A stretch of 64,000 bases of DNA, from assembly GCA_016124585.1 (NCBI GenBank), contig WGNL01000008.1, positions 62,001 through 126,000 on the forward strand, read 5' to 3'. The translations under genes were made by a program, and so were the position numbers. The notes below the pieces were generated by a model. It ran no database searches and had not been told where the DNA came from. It saw nothing but the letters and a program-made list of their open reading frames with translations. Shown here in pieces: positions 7,604 through 17,170 of this stretch. The stretch is from Bacteroidota bacterium (lineage in GTDB: Bacteria > Bacteroidota > Bacteroidia > Chitinophagales > Saprospiraceae). The stretch's first letter is position 1. Every line of letters starts with the position of its first letter.

Positions 7604-10600
7604 TTAAACCAGTTCGGAGACGCTCATCAGCGGCAATTCCACATAAAAAGTGGTGCCTTTGTCCATTTCAGTTTCAAAATAAATATCCCCTTTGAAGCCT
7701 TCAATAATGCTCTTGCAGATGGCAAGGCCAAGGCCCGTCCCTGAGTTTTTGGTAGAGAAATTAGGTGAAAAAACCTTCTCCTGAATCTCCGGTGGGATAC
7801 CTGTTCCATTATCAACTACTTTGAGAATGGCATTGTTGTCTTGCTGGTAAAGCACCATTTTTATCTTACCCTTGCGATCTTCAGGAATGGCTTGGATGGC
7901 GTTTTTGAGCAAGTTGTTGATGACACGGGTCACATGGTTTCGGTCAGCGTAAACTTCAAAATCCACTTTCGGCAACTCAATGCTGATGTCCATGTCTGGA
8001 CGTTCGTTTTTGAAAAGATGGTGTACGGAGGACGCCAAATCGTTCAAAGAAAACTGAATGTTTTCTGGCTGTGGCATTTTGGCGAAATTCGAGAACTCGG
8101 TTGCAATTTGTGCCAACGATTCAATTTGTTCCACCAGCGTACCGGATACACGTTTAAGCAATGGCTCAATACTTTTCGGGTCAGGATTCGACTGGTAGGC
8201 ATGGAGTAAATACTGGATACTGAGCTTCATCGGCGTGAGTGGATTCTTGATCTCGTGGGCTACCTGCTTGGCCATTTCCCGCCAGGCACCATCACGCTCG
8301 GATTGCGCCAGCAACAGTGAACTTTCTTCAATTTTTTTCACTGCCCGGTTGTAAGCTTCCACCAAGTCACCGATTTCATCCTTGCGACGCCAAACAATGG
8401 GCTCATTGCCCCCAAGACGAAGACGTTGAAGGCTACTACCCAACTCGGTCAGCTTCTTCGTGATGCTGTTGGCGATGACAATGGCCAATCCTCCAGCAAT
8501 TAACAGAAGGAACACGTACACGTTGAGAAGGGTACTCATGAAATCGGTTACCTCGCTCCGCAACTCCCGGTGCTGGGCGTAGTAGGGAATTCCCATGAAA
8601 GCGAGGGTGTTGCCTTCCATGTCCTTCAAGGGTAGGTACGCTGCCGTGTAGTACAGGTTTCCGATACTTTCGTCTTGGTCCCGCCGCTCATAACCGAGGT
8701 TGTGCAGGTACTGGAAGGCATAAGCGCCCATTTTATTGGAAACGAGGCCCCCTTTAAAAATATCCTCTTCAGAAGACGTAATCAAATTACCGTTCAGGTC
8801 GTATATGTTCACATCCAACCGGTGCACCTCTGACACCAGTGGAATTAGGGAAGAAAGGGAAAATGCGTCTAATTCTTCATCATCAGCCACGGTCAATTCA
8901 TCATGCGGCTTGTCAAGCTTGATTTTGAATTTGTGTAAGGGCTCTTCAGATTTATGTTCCAACTCACTTTCCCGCTCCCGCTCCCGCAGGTTCTTGACTA
9001 TTCCGCCTTCTTCCCGTTCCCGTTCAGCTTCTAGTTCCCGCTCTCGCTCACGTTCCAACTCTTCTTCCCGTTCCCTTTCTCTTTCGCGGTTGGCTAATTC
9101 TTTTCTTTTTTCACGCTCGCGTTCCATCTCAGCCTCACGCTCTTTCTCTTGACTGCTTTTGCCTAGTTTTTCATCGAGCCTTCTTTCACGTTCTCGCTCG
9201 CGTTCCCTTTCTCGTTCCCGCTCACGCTCGCTTTTCGAACCAGACTTAGACTCTTGGCGGTGCTCATGTTCCCACTCCCGCTGGCGCTCTTTGTGCCAAG
9301 CCTTGATTTCGTAGTTCACACTAGCCAAAGCGGCGGTCACTTTTCTATCGAGCCGACCCTTGTGGTAGCTATTTGAGGATTGCTGGAAGTACCAAACCGT
9401 GACGAATCCAATACCCAAGAACGAAAACAGAACCATGCTGATAACCCAAAACTGAAACTGGTTGCGCAGCGAAGGCTTCGTTGTCCGGAAAAAATTCAGT
9501 GGCCCAGGCAAGGCATTTGTGAAAAAATTAATGACACCAAACAGCAAAATTGCGATGGTGAGTAAGGTAAAAACGTAAGAAAACAGCGAGAGTGGCTTGA
9601 TATAGCCTCCTGTCTCCCGCCCAATTTTAATGGCAATATTATTTGGAGCATGGTAAAGCAGTTCGGAACGAGTACTGCTGTGTTTTACTATCCGAATCTC
9701 GCCCACCGGGGGCAGTGAGTCTGTCAATTGCCTACTGTATGACCTGTTTCGGTCTTCTACCAAAGAATCATTCTGATAAATGCCGTAGTCGTAATTGTCG
9801 AGCTCGGTCAGGTGTTTGTATTTTTTGTCAAGCAACATCTCCGTGTAAACCTTGGATGGGGTGGAAAAGGAGCGTTTAAACATGACAAAAATGGTCAGCG
9901 GATGGCTCGTTTTAAGGTCTAGGCGCAGCAGATAGCCTGGATCCAGTGTCTTTTCGGACCGGAACCGCAGTATGGGGTTGCCCGTACCATCGGCCTGCGC
10001 AAACTCTGATTCAAGTGTGCCAAAGCTTTTGCTTTGTTCTGTAAAGGCCATTTCGCCATTGTCACGATCAAATCCGTAAATGGTGAATTTATAGTTGTGG
10101 AGCAGGTATTTATTGGTACCAAATTGGGCATCCATAATATCCCTAGCCTCCTCTTTTGGTATCAGTTCATCTTTGTAATAATTGGTAAGGAGGTTCCACA
10201 TGTGTAGCGAGGAATCAGAGAGCAAAAGGTTGCCCATTTCGATAAGCCCCTCCTCAGCTTGCGTATCCTCGTAACTGGCAAGTGCCTTTGCGTATTCTTC
10301 CCGGCGTAGATAATCCTTGTCATTGTTGTACTTGTAGAGGAGCATTGCCGTGAGGCAAGAAAAAAGCATCAACCAACCGACCAGCCATTGTAAGGTGAGC
10401 GCACGTACCTCAATGAAGAATTCGAAAACGATGAGGTAGATGAGTGCAGCAGTAAGAAAATAAATAACTGGGAGCTTCAAGTCGCCGTATAGAACCACTG
10501 GGATAGAAGCAAGCAGAGAAACCGCCACGGCACCCAGCCTCCAGTTCTGCGTTAGTCCTACTTTGTAGATAGCCTGCATCATTCGGTGGCTGAACAGAAA

Positions 10601-11758
10601 GAATGCCAGCAACAGCAACACTACCCCAATCATCGCCAACACACTTTGCGAATTGAGGTTGAACACGTTTTCAAAGTCGAAAACAATGGAGGAGTCTAGG
10701 ATGATAGACTTAAAAATGCTGCAAACCATGAGCATCGCTAGGTTTACACTAAAAAAATTGAGCGCTGTAAGGCTGAAGCGGACAGCCAGAGAGGGGTGCG
10801 TAAATTCTTTTACTTGAAATTCCCGATTGAAAAATACCATCATCCACACCAGTAGGATAATGTTGATCAGCAGCTCTCCCAATGAGTTTACGCCCTCAAG
10901 GATTGGATCGGTAAAAACTTTTGAAAAGGTCTGGAAGGTGGCAAAGTGCTGGGAAAAGCCAAATTGTATGGTTAGATAGCGAATCAAAATGACAGATGCC
11001 AGCACAAATGCAGCTCCAACCCAAGGCTTAAAACGCCTGACCAACAGCACGGCAAGGTCATTAATCAGTACGCCGATGAAGATAAACCCGAGCACGTAAA
11101 TGAAAAAGACCAATTGCAGGTTCATCCGGTCCTTTGCTTGGCCAGTAGCACCGAGCCATGCCAATGGCACACCATCCATGCTTTTTATTACAAAGCGGTC
11201 TCCAGATTCTTTGAGGAAAACATCACTGGGTATCGGGAAGTCATCAGTGATGAATTCATTGGGTAAAAAATCGCTTTTCCTAGAAAACTCCCGCTTAATG
11301 GGAATCATGGCCAAAGCCGTCACCTCCTCACTCAGTCGTTGTTTTATGAGTTCAAAATAACCATTTGGCAGGCGAAGCAATCGGACTTTTTCAGGCTCAC
11401 TGGACAACACCTCACCTTGTTCAGGAGAAAGATATGCTCGGTTGTTCAGCCAATAGACCAAAGAATCTTCGTAGTAAATCCGGACGTTGTATTGTTTCTT
11501 AGTAAGTTCGAGCAAATGGTTTAAATCAGCCTCTTGCTGCGGTGAAGGCAAGTATTCTACCCCTCGCAACTGCCTGAAAATAAAGCCTGTGTCAGATAAA
11601 AAGGAATAGACTTCAGATTCTTTCTTGTGCAAACTGCGCTCAATCCGATGCGCGTAAGTGTCCAAGTGGTCTTCTTTCGAAACACCAAAATCGAGCACGA
11701 GACCCAAGCCAAAAAACAAGATTATGGCAGCAATGGCGTAGTAAGTTCGCTTTTTCAT
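7604..11758 (-). CDS. NtrY-like multi-pass sensor histidine kinase with Glu-Arg-rich sensor insert
   Basis: 1384 residues from the ATG at 11758, chosen because the hydrophobic N-terminus follows at once; a longer frame reaches 11860 but adds an unlikely polar extension. The first ~490 residues hold about nine membrane segments. An extracytoplasmic part, two more membrane segments and a second extracytoplasmic sensor region (about 800-1070) follow. This sensor contains a tract of about 115 residues (roughly 820-936) dominated by Glu and Arg, including eight consecutive Glu-Arg pairs. Then come a last membrane segment, a HAMP domain, the HisKA domain with phospho-His1168 in AHEIKNPLTPMK, and the HATPase domain (N-box NNLLKNAIQAI, DNGTGIPPE, GTGLGLAICKS). 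The kinase core is intact. No response regulator gene is adjacent, so the partner is unknown. Confidence 0.9.
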   Translation of the reverse strand: MKKRTYYAIAAIILFFGLGLVLDFGVSKEDHLDTYAHRIERSLHKKESEVYSFLSDTGFIFRQLRGVEYLPSPQQEADLNHLLELTKKQYNVRIYYEDSLVYWLNNRAYLSPEQGEVLSSEPEKVRLLRLPNGYFELIKQRLSEEVTALAMIPIKREFSRKSDFLPNEFITDDFPIPSDVFLKESGDRFVIKSMDGVPLAWLGATGQAKDRMNLQLVFFIYVLGFIFIGVLINDLAVLLVRRFKPWVGAAFVLASVILIRYLTIQFGFSQHFATFQTFSKVFTDPILEGVNSLGELLINIILLVWMMVFFNREFQVKEFTHPSLAVRFSLTALNFFSVNLAMLMVCSIFKSIILDSSIVFDFENVFNLNSQSVLAMIGVVLLLLAFFLFSHRMMQAIYKVGLTQNWRLGAVAVSLLASIPVVLYGDLKLPVIYFLTAALIYLIVFEFFIEVRALTLQWLVGWLMLFSCLTAMLLYKYNNDKDYLRREEYAKALASYEDTQAEEGLIEMGNLLLSDSSLHMWNLLTNYYKDELIPKEEARDIMDAQFGTNKYLLHNYKFTIYGFDRDNGEMAFTEQSKSFGTLESEFAQADGTGNPILRFRSEKTLDPGYLLRLDLKTSHPLTIFVMFKRSFSTPSKVYTEMLLDKKYKHLTELDNYDYGIYQNDSLVEDRNRSYSRQLTDSLPPVGEIRIVKHSSTRSELLYHAPNNIAIKIGRETGGYIKPLSLFSYVFTLLTIAILLFGVINFFTNALPGPLNFFRTTKPSLRNQFQFWVISMVLFSFLGIGFVTVWYFQQSSNSYHKGRLDRKVTAALASVNYEIKAWHKERQREWEHEHRQESKSGSKSERERERERERERERERRLDEKLGKSSQEKEREAEMEREREKRKELANREREREREEELERERERELEAEREREEGGIVKNLRERERESELEHKSEEPLHKFKIKLDKPHDELTVADDEELDAFSLSSLIPLVSEVHRLDVNIYDLNGNLITSSEEDIFKGGLVSNKMGAYAFQYLHNLGYERRDQDESIGNLYYTAAYLPLKDMEGNTLAFMGIPYYAQHRELRSEVTDFMSTLLNVYVFLLLIAGGLAIVIANSITKKLTELGSSLQRLRLGGNEPIVWRRKDEIGDLVEAYNRAVKKIEESSLLLAQSERDGAWREMAKQVAHEIKNPLTPMKLSIQYLLHAYQSNPDPKSIEPLLKRVSGTLVEQIESLAQIATEFSNFAKMPQPENIQFSLNDLASSVHHLFKNERPDMDISIELPKVDFEVYADRNHVTRVINNLLKNAIQAIPEDRKGKIKMVLYQQDNNAILKVVDNGTGIPPEIQEKVFSPNFSTKNSGTGLGLAICKSIIEGFKGDIYFETEMDKGTTFYVELPLMSVSELV

Positions 11759-12205
11759 GGTGTGTAAGTTGTAAAACGTACGATGAAGGTGAATACGTTT
11801 TCCTGTCTGTAAACCAAAAGAACGGTGAGGGCAGGCAGTATTACTCGTCGCTGAAACCAATGCAGCCGGGGCAAAGGTAATATCATTTTACATATTAAAA
11901 AATAAATTGCTGAAAATGCCGTGGGATAGGTAGCACTTGCAAATATTTGGCCGAAAACCACTACTTATACGGTTTAAGTTCCCTTATTTTTTATCAGGCT
12001 GAAAATGGTCTTGGTGGTTTTGAAAAAATGTTGGCCATTATTACAAAACCTAAGCCTTGTTCAATATTGCCTAGTTTTACACAAGGGCTCTACAACTTTA
12101 CCTGACACCATTTTCCATTTTACCTAATACTTAGCTTAATTTCACCCCCAATACCTAAACCTTCAGAACTTTATTATTTCATCAAAAACTCAATTCAGGG
12201 ACGAC
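11759..12205. other. 447-bp intergenic region between divergent genes
   Basis: It separates the minus-strand kinase from the plus-strand dipeptidyl peptidase, so it should hold both promoters. I see no clear promoter pair, hairpin or RNA gene in it. Confidence 0.5.
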
Positions 12206-14227
12206 ATGAAAAATCTTCCATTCTTTTTCCTAACCATTGTTATGCTTGCCGCTTGCACAAAAAAGCATGTACCTGCTGATACGACTACAACAACATCCAC
12301 GGAAAACTTCAAGTGGACAACCGAAACGTTTGCCGATAAAAAAATTATCCGTTACCAAGTGCCAGGGTTTGATAAACTGAGCCTTCAGCAAAAAAAACTC
12401 GTTTACTACCTAACACAAGCTGGACTAAGTGGACGTGATATTGGCTACGATCAAAACTATCGCTACAATCTGCCCATTCGCCATGCGCTGGACAATATTG
12501 TAGCCAACTACAAAGGCGACAAAAACAGTAAAGACTGGCAGGGAATTTTACTTTATGCTAAACAAGTTTGGTTCTCAAACGGTATTCACCACCATTATTC
12601 TCATGACAAATTTCAGCCTACTTTTTCTCAAAGATATTTTGAAAATGCTTTGAAAGAGGTGGGAGGTAGCCTACCTCAAGAGGTGCTAACCGCCATGTTT
12701 GACCCCAAAATTGACCCAAAACGGGTGGATCAGCGGGACGGCGTGGACAACGTGCTTGCCTCTGCCGTGAACTTTCAAGGACCGAATGTAACCAAGGCTG
12801 ATGTGGAAAAATTTTACGAAGCAAAAACCAAAAGCGAAGACCCAGAACCACTCGAATGGGGCCTAAACTCACGCCTTGAAAAAGGCCCGGACGGAAAGTT
12901 GAAAGAGAACGTCTGGAAATCGGGCGGCATATACGGCCCTGCTATTGACCAAATCATTTTTTGGTTAGAAAAAGCGGTTGGGGTCGCTGAAAACGAGCGG
13001 CAGAAAAATGCTCTCGTGATCTTGATTGATTATTTTAAAACAGGTGACTTGAAAAAATGGGCCGACTACAACATTGCTTGGGCAAAAGCGACGGAGGGCG
13101 ATGTGGACTATATCCTTGGGTTCATCGAAAATTATCATGACCCAATGAGCATGCGGGGCAGCTACGAGGCCATAATCCAAATCAATGATTTTGAAGCCAG
13201 TGCCCGAATGAAAGTTTTGAGTGAAAATGCCCAGTGGTTTGAGGACAATTCACCACTGTTCCCTAACCATAAAAAGGAAAAAGTGACTGGCGTGACCTAC
13301 AAAGTGGTGAACACTGCTGGTGAATCGGGCGACGCCTCCCCTTCCACTCCCATTGGCGTCAACCTACCAAACAACCCTTGGATACGCACGAAGTACGGCT
13401 CAAAATCAGTCAGCCTTGGTAATATCGAGAACGCCTACAACATGGCTGGCGGCCCCGGCTTGACCCATGAATTTGCCAATGACCAGGAAGAAATTGAGCG
13501 GGCCGAGAAATACGGCGAACTGGGTGGTAAACTGCACACTGCCATGCACGAAGTACTCGGACACGCTTCCGGCAAAATGGAGCCCGGGGTTGGTGCGCCA
13601 GCAACTACGATTCCTGGCTATTCATCCACACTGGAGGAAGCACGAGCTGACCTTTTTGGGCTGTACTATGCCATGGACCAAAAGTTGATTGACCTGGGCA
13701 TCATGCCCTCGCTGGAGGTGGGCAAAGCGGAATATGACAACTACATCCGCAATGGCCTCATGCTACAACTACGACGCATCAAGCCTGGCAACAACATCGA
13801 AGAAGCGCACATGCGCAACCGCCAATTGGTAGCCGCATGGGTATTCGAAAAAGGTGCTAAAGACCATGTCATTGAGAAAATAACCCGTGATGGCAAGACT
13901 TATTTCGATATAAAGGATTACGAAAAGTTGCGTATGCTTTTCGGAGAATTGCTAAAGGAAATTCAGCGCATTGAATCACAAGGTGACGCCAAAGCTGGCA
14001 AGGCTTTGGTTGAAACTTATGGCGTAAAAGTGGATCAGGGACTGCTGAAAGAAGTACTGGCTCGTGCAGAAAAATTGAATATTCCTCCCTATGGAGGGTT
14101 CATTAATCCTCGTTTGGTGCCAACTACCAATAAAAATGGTGAAATCAAGGATGTCAAGTTGGAGTACCCTGATGATTTTACAGGACAAATGTTGGAGTAC
14201 GCTAAAAATTATGGCTTTTTGAAATAA
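12206..14227 (+). CDS. Dipeptidyl peptidase III (M49 family), lipoprotein
   Basis: 673 residues. A lipoprotein signal ends at LAAC (Cys17), so the enzyme is probably anchored in the envelope. The M49 zinc hexapeptide HEVLGH is at residues 448-453 and the second motif EEARAD at 477-482. The expected ligands (His448, His453 and Glu478) and the catalytic Glu449 are all present. The family removes dipeptides from the N-termini of short peptides, and length matches bacterial M49 enzymes (about 650-680). The motif differs from HECLGH, known from Bacteroides thetaiotaomicron, only at the third position. It is a single-gene unit followed by a terminator; the likely role is processing of imported or periplasmic peptides. 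Confidence 0.92.
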   Translation: MKNLPFFFLTIVMLAACTKKHVPADTTTTTSTENFKWTTETFADKKIIRYQVPGFDKLSLQQKKLVYYLTQAGLSGRDIGYDQNYRYNLPIRHALDNIVANYKGDKNSKDWQGILLYAKQVWFSNGIHHHYSHDKFQPTFSQRYFENALKEVGGSLPQEVLTAMFDPKIDPKRVDQRDGVDNVLASAVNFQGPNVTKADVEKFYEAKTKSEDPEPLEWGLNSRLEKGPDGKLKENVWKSGGIYGPAIDQIIFWLEKAVGVAENERQKNALVILIDYFKTGDLKKWADYNIAWAKATEGDVDYILGFIENYHDPMSMRGSYEAIIQINDFEASARMKVLSENAQWFEDNSPLFPNHKKEKVTGVTYKVVNTAGESGDASPSTPIGVNLPNNPWIRTKYGSKSVSLGNIENAYNMAGGPGLTHEFANDQEEIERAEKYGELGGKLHTAMHEVLGHASGKMEPGVGAPATTIPGYSSTLEEARADLFGLYYAMDQKLIDLGIMPSLEVGKAEYDNYIRNGLMLQLRRIKPGNNIEEAHMRNRQLVAAWVFEKGAKDHVIEKITRDGKTYFDIKDYEKLRMLFGELLKEIQRIESQGDAKAGKALVETYGVKVDQGLLKEVLARAEKLNIPPYGGFINPRLVPTTNKNGEIKDVKLEYPDDFTGQMLEYAKNYGFLK

Positions 14228-14250
14228 AAACTTCAGTTGCCTCGCAAATA

Positions 14251-14286
14251 AAAAAGCCGTCTGACGAATCAGGCGGCTTTTTTTAT
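14251..14286. terminator. Bidirectional terminator between convergent genes
   Basis: AAAAAGCCGTCTGA (14251-14264) pairs with TCAGGCGGCTTTTT (14269-14282), with one G-T pair and a 4-base loop. It is flanked by an A-run and a T-run, and serves the peptidase gene (stop 14227) and the OmpA gene (stop 14313). Confidence 0.85.
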
Positions 14287-14312
14287 TGAGCAGTATTTTG
14301 CTTTTGTAAAAA

Positions 14313-15425
14313 TTAGTTGCTCAATACCCTAAACTCAGTGCGGCGATTCACTGCATGTTCTTCTTCCGTGCATTCAACACCATCGGCACAACGGTTTTTC
14401 AATTGTGTCTCACCATAGCCTTTAGCTACCAAACGGCTGCGCTGGATACCTCGACCCACCAAATAGTTCACGACAGATTCGGCACGTGCTTGTGAAAGCG
14501 CCATGTTTGCATCGGAAGTGCCACGAGAGTCGGTGTGGGAGCTGATCTGAACACGAATATTCGGTTTGTCTTTCATCAACTTCACCAATTTCGAATCAAT
14601 AAGGCTCCGAGCATCAGCAGTAAGGCGGGCACTACCCAATTCATAGTTGATAGGCAATACGTTTGTGTCAGTTAGTTTGCAATCAATCTCTTCCCAAACG
14701 GCAACACCACCTTTGTCCTTTACCAATTGGATGGTTTCCACGGCGTATTCAGCAGGAACTTCAGTTTTGATAACATCTTCGTCCTTTACAAGCTGGCGCT
14801 TAGTGATGGTCTTATACTCCGCAGGGATTTCGATAGTCTCGTAGCGAGCTTCTTTTGCCACAACTTGACGAGTGATTGTCATTGACTTGCCACCTTTTTT
14901 GACTTTGTTATATGTTGCATCGTTCTCAACCGTTTGGCTGTTCACGTTGCGAAACTCAGCGGGATGCTCAACATAGCAGAGCACCATGCAATCACGCGGG
15001 TCATCTGACTTACAGTTTTCAGCAGAAGATTGATATTCCCATCTTGCAACTTTCGGCTTAACTTCAATGGTTTCAGACTTTATACCCAATTTTGCAGGTA
15101 TTATGGTGATTTCGTTGTAAGGGTCTTCAATCTGGTAAGTCTCTGTCTCAGTTTTATACTCAGCTGGGTAGGCCACATACTTCTTAGAGGCTGCTTTTAC
15201 CATTACCCTTTCCTCAACAGTTTTGTATTCAGCAGGTACTTTTTTTAGCGTAGAATATGCTGGGCGAGCCAACATGCGCTTTTCAGAAGTTTCGTACTGC
15301 TCAGGAGTTACACAACGGATGTAGCATTTGCCTGGCACTGGGTTAGCAGGTAGCCCCTCTACCTGAGCTTGAATGGACGTCGCCAACAAAAATAGCGAGC
15401 AGAGTAAAATTAATGGCTTCTTCAT
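14313..15425 (-). CDS. OmpA-family protein with PAEYKT-type repeats
   Basis: 370 residues from the ATG at 15425, which starts the signal peptide (MKKPLILL...IQAQ); a longer frame to 15512 lacks a sensible N-terminus. Residues about 45-250 contain seven or eight degenerate repeats around PAEYKT/PAEYxV followed by charged residues. The C-terminal ~115 residues are an OmpA domain (HTDSRGTSDANMALSQARAESV, YGETQ, ending NRRTEFRVL) with the peptidoglycan-contacting Asp and Arg positions kept. A CxxDGVECTEEEH insert before the last motif also occurs in the OmpA domain of the gene at 17904-20258. It probably links the outer membrane or a surface complex to the cell wall. It is monocistronic. Confidence 0.88.
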   Translation of the reverse strand: MKKPLILLCSLFLLATSIQAQVEGLPANPVPGKCYIRCVTPEQYETSEKRMLARPAYSTLKKVPAEYKTVEERVMVKAASKKYVAYPAEYKTETETYQIEDPYNEITIIPAKLGIKSETIEVKPKVARWEYQSSAENCKSDDPRDCMVLCYVEHPAEFRNVNSQTVENDATYNKVKKGGKSMTITRQVVAKEARYETIEIPAEYKTITKRQLVKDEDVIKTEVPAEYAVETIQLVKDKGGVAVWEEIDCKLTDTNVLPINYELGSARLTADARSLIDSKLVKLMKDKPNIRVQISSHTDSRGTSDANMALSQARAESVVNYLVGRGIQRSRLVAKGYGETQLKNRCADGVECTEEEHAVNRRTEFRVLSN

Positions 15426-15708
15426 ACTAGTGATGATTTTAATTGAATTAATAAAAAGCTGATTTGTTGTAACTATTAAGAATTGACGATCCGATTGAGG
15501 AAGTAGATTCAATAGCTTTCGGGTAAGTAGTAAAAAGCTATTAAATGCTGCAAAATAGACATTCCCTCCAAGAACGAGGAATTATAGCGAATAAAAAAAC
15601 ATTATATTTTCACTTACTTAACCGAAGGCACGTTTAAGACTAAAGAAGTAGTTAGAAGTAACGCTATTTTTCATTTATTTAAAATTCATTTAATGATTTG
15701 ATTGTCTT

Positions 15709-16344
15709 TCAAAGTTTCTTTACCACTAACAAACCGTCCCTTACCGGCAGCATAAGGTTTTGAACTCTATGGTCAGCATTTACCATTTTATTGAAGGCAT
15801 CAATATTGGCTGTATCCACATCAGCGGATTTTGACACAACTTTTCCATCCCAAAGCACATTGTCAGCCACCATCAATCCGCCTTTGTTAAGCAATACTAT
15901 CAAGGTTTTATAATAATACATGTAATCAAATTTTGCTGCATCGATAAATATAAAATCGAAGTGCAAACCCAATGAGGGGATGACTTCTTTTGCGTCACCG
16001 ATATGTGCAATAATCTTATCTGCTAAGCCCGTTTTTTCAAAATACTTGCGGCTAATATGCGAGAGCTCTGGGTTGATTTCGATGGTATGCAGCTTGCCAT
16101 CCTCTGGCAGTCCCTTAGCAATGCAGAGGCTTGCATAACCAGTAAAAGTGCCAACTTCCAAAGCTGTTTTAGGTCGAGAAAGTGAAACAAGCAAGGTAAG
16201 CAAGTGGCCTTGTACCTTTCCACTTATCATCTGAGGAGATAACGTACGGAGATGCGTCTCTCTTTCAAGTTCGTACAACTCAGGAAGTGGCCACGTAGTG
16301 TGTGCTTCACAGTAGGCGTTTATTTTTTGCTGTTGGTTCATCAT
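15709..16344 (-). CDS. SAM-dependent O-methyltransferase (CCoAOMT/COMT-like)
   Basis: About 211 residues. The start is one of two adjacent ATGs (16344 or 16341); an upstream ATG at 16386 would add a 14-residue leader not typical of the family. The SAM-binding motif EVGTFTGYASLCIA lies near residue 65. The acidic motif HTIEINPEL and the metal-binding signature FIFIDAAKFDY...VADNVLWDG follow. The family transfers methyl groups to catechol-type hydroxyls with a divalent metal; cellular substrate not predictable. It is cytoplasmic. The LuxR-type gene upstream is 106 bp away on the same strand, so co-transcription is possible but not shown. Confidence 0.9.
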   Translation of the reverse strand: MMNQQQKINAYCEAHTTWPLPELYELERETHLRTLSPQMISGKVQGHLLTLLVSLSRPKTALEVGTFTGYASLCIAKGLPEDGKLHTIEINPELSHISRKYFEKTGLADKIIAHIGDAKEVIPSLGLHFDFIFIDAAKFDYMYYYKTLIVLLNKGGLMVADNVLWDGKVVSKSADVDTANIDAFNKMVNADHRVQNLMLPVRDGLLVVKKL

Positions 16345-16450
16345 AAAAATTGAGCCTTTAGGATATGCATTAAAAACAAAGGGCAAAGCACAGGAAAGTT
16401 TCCCATGTTTTGCCCTTTTTTAGTCAAAAACAGGTGTAGCATCAATTTAC

Positions 16451-16858
16451 TTAAGCTATGCCTGATTGCATTGCCAACTTGAGCAGGTCAACCTGCTTTG
16501 ATACTCCCAGTTTCTGTTGGATATGCTTTCGGTGGGTGTCCACAGTAAGCTTGCTGATACCGAGTTCATCTGCGATTTCTTTAGAAGTGTGCCCATTGAC
16601 GATGAGCTTTAGCACTTCCTTCTCCCGTCCAGTCAGCTTGAAAATTTTCATCTGACTCTTCAACAATTGGTTTTCTTTTACCACTTTGGTCACAACTTCG
16701 TTTGTGTTGACCAATTTATCGGCAGCACCGATTGCTTGGTTTACTTCTTGAAAGACCTTGCGGTGGAAGGCTAATTGTGCAGAAAGCTCTTTGTTTTCCC
16801 TGCGCAACATGCTGATTTCTTTGGTCAATTGCTCTGTAGTTTTGGTTTGCTCTATCAT
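16451..16858 (-). CDS. Small LuxR-type (GerE) DNA-binding regulator with coiled coil
   Basis: 135 residues. The first ~70 are heptad-like and charged (TKEISMLRRENKELSAQL), so probably a dimerising coiled coil. The C-terminal ~60 residues are a LuxR/GerE helix-turn-helix (LTGREKEVLKLIVNGHTSKEIADEL...VDTHRKHIQQKL). There is no receiver domain, so it is not a standard response regulator. It is divergent from a NarL-type regulator whose helix-turn-helix has the same KHTVETHRKNI-type recognition helix. Target genes are unknown; the adjacent methyltransferase is a candidate. Confidence 0.85.
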   Translation of the reverse strand: MIEQTKTTEQLTKEISMLRRENKELSAQLAFHRKVFQEVNQAIGAADKLVNTNEVVTKVVKENQLLKSQMKIFKLTGREKEVLKLIVNGHTSKEIADELGISKLTVDTHRKHIQQKLGVSKQVDLLKLAMQSGIA

Positions 16859-17170
16859 GTTCTCTAGTTTGTTCTAATATTTTGAAATGGGTTGTAGGCG
16901 TTGTCCAAATTCAAGCTACTTATTCTGACATAACTTTTGTGATTTTGTTCAATTGTGTATCTTGCGCCGAGTTTCAAGAACCGATTAATTACGACATCCT
17001 ACCCTATTCAGCAGCTGGGTATTTCCCATTTTTTTCATTTGCTGCTTAAGTTTGGTTGCAACGTTTCAGTTGTGTTGCCGCATTTCAATTGGTCTTCTTG
17101 GCAAGTTTCACCACACTATTCAGAACACCGGCACTATGTGTTTTTTGTTTAACATTTTAAAGCATTTCCC
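16859..17170. other. 312-bp divergent promoter region
   Basis: It lies between two divergent LuxR-type regulator genes. A TTTG at 16936-16939 and TATCTTGC at 16958-16965 (18 bp apart) loosely match the Bacteroidota -33/-7 pattern facing the plus-strand gene, but about 200 bp upstream of its start. No other structure was seen. Confidence 0.35.

Noticed and set aside
8736-9152. Plus-strand frame of 138 codons rich in Ser and Arg
   Set aside because: It is the antisense shadow of the Glu-Arg tract (GAG/CGN read backwards gives Ser/Arg) and has no start context or family.
8950-9290. Glu-Arg tract as a sequencing artefact or simple microsatellite
   Set aside because: Codons vary freely (all six Arg codons) and the frame stays open through the kinase core, which argues against both.
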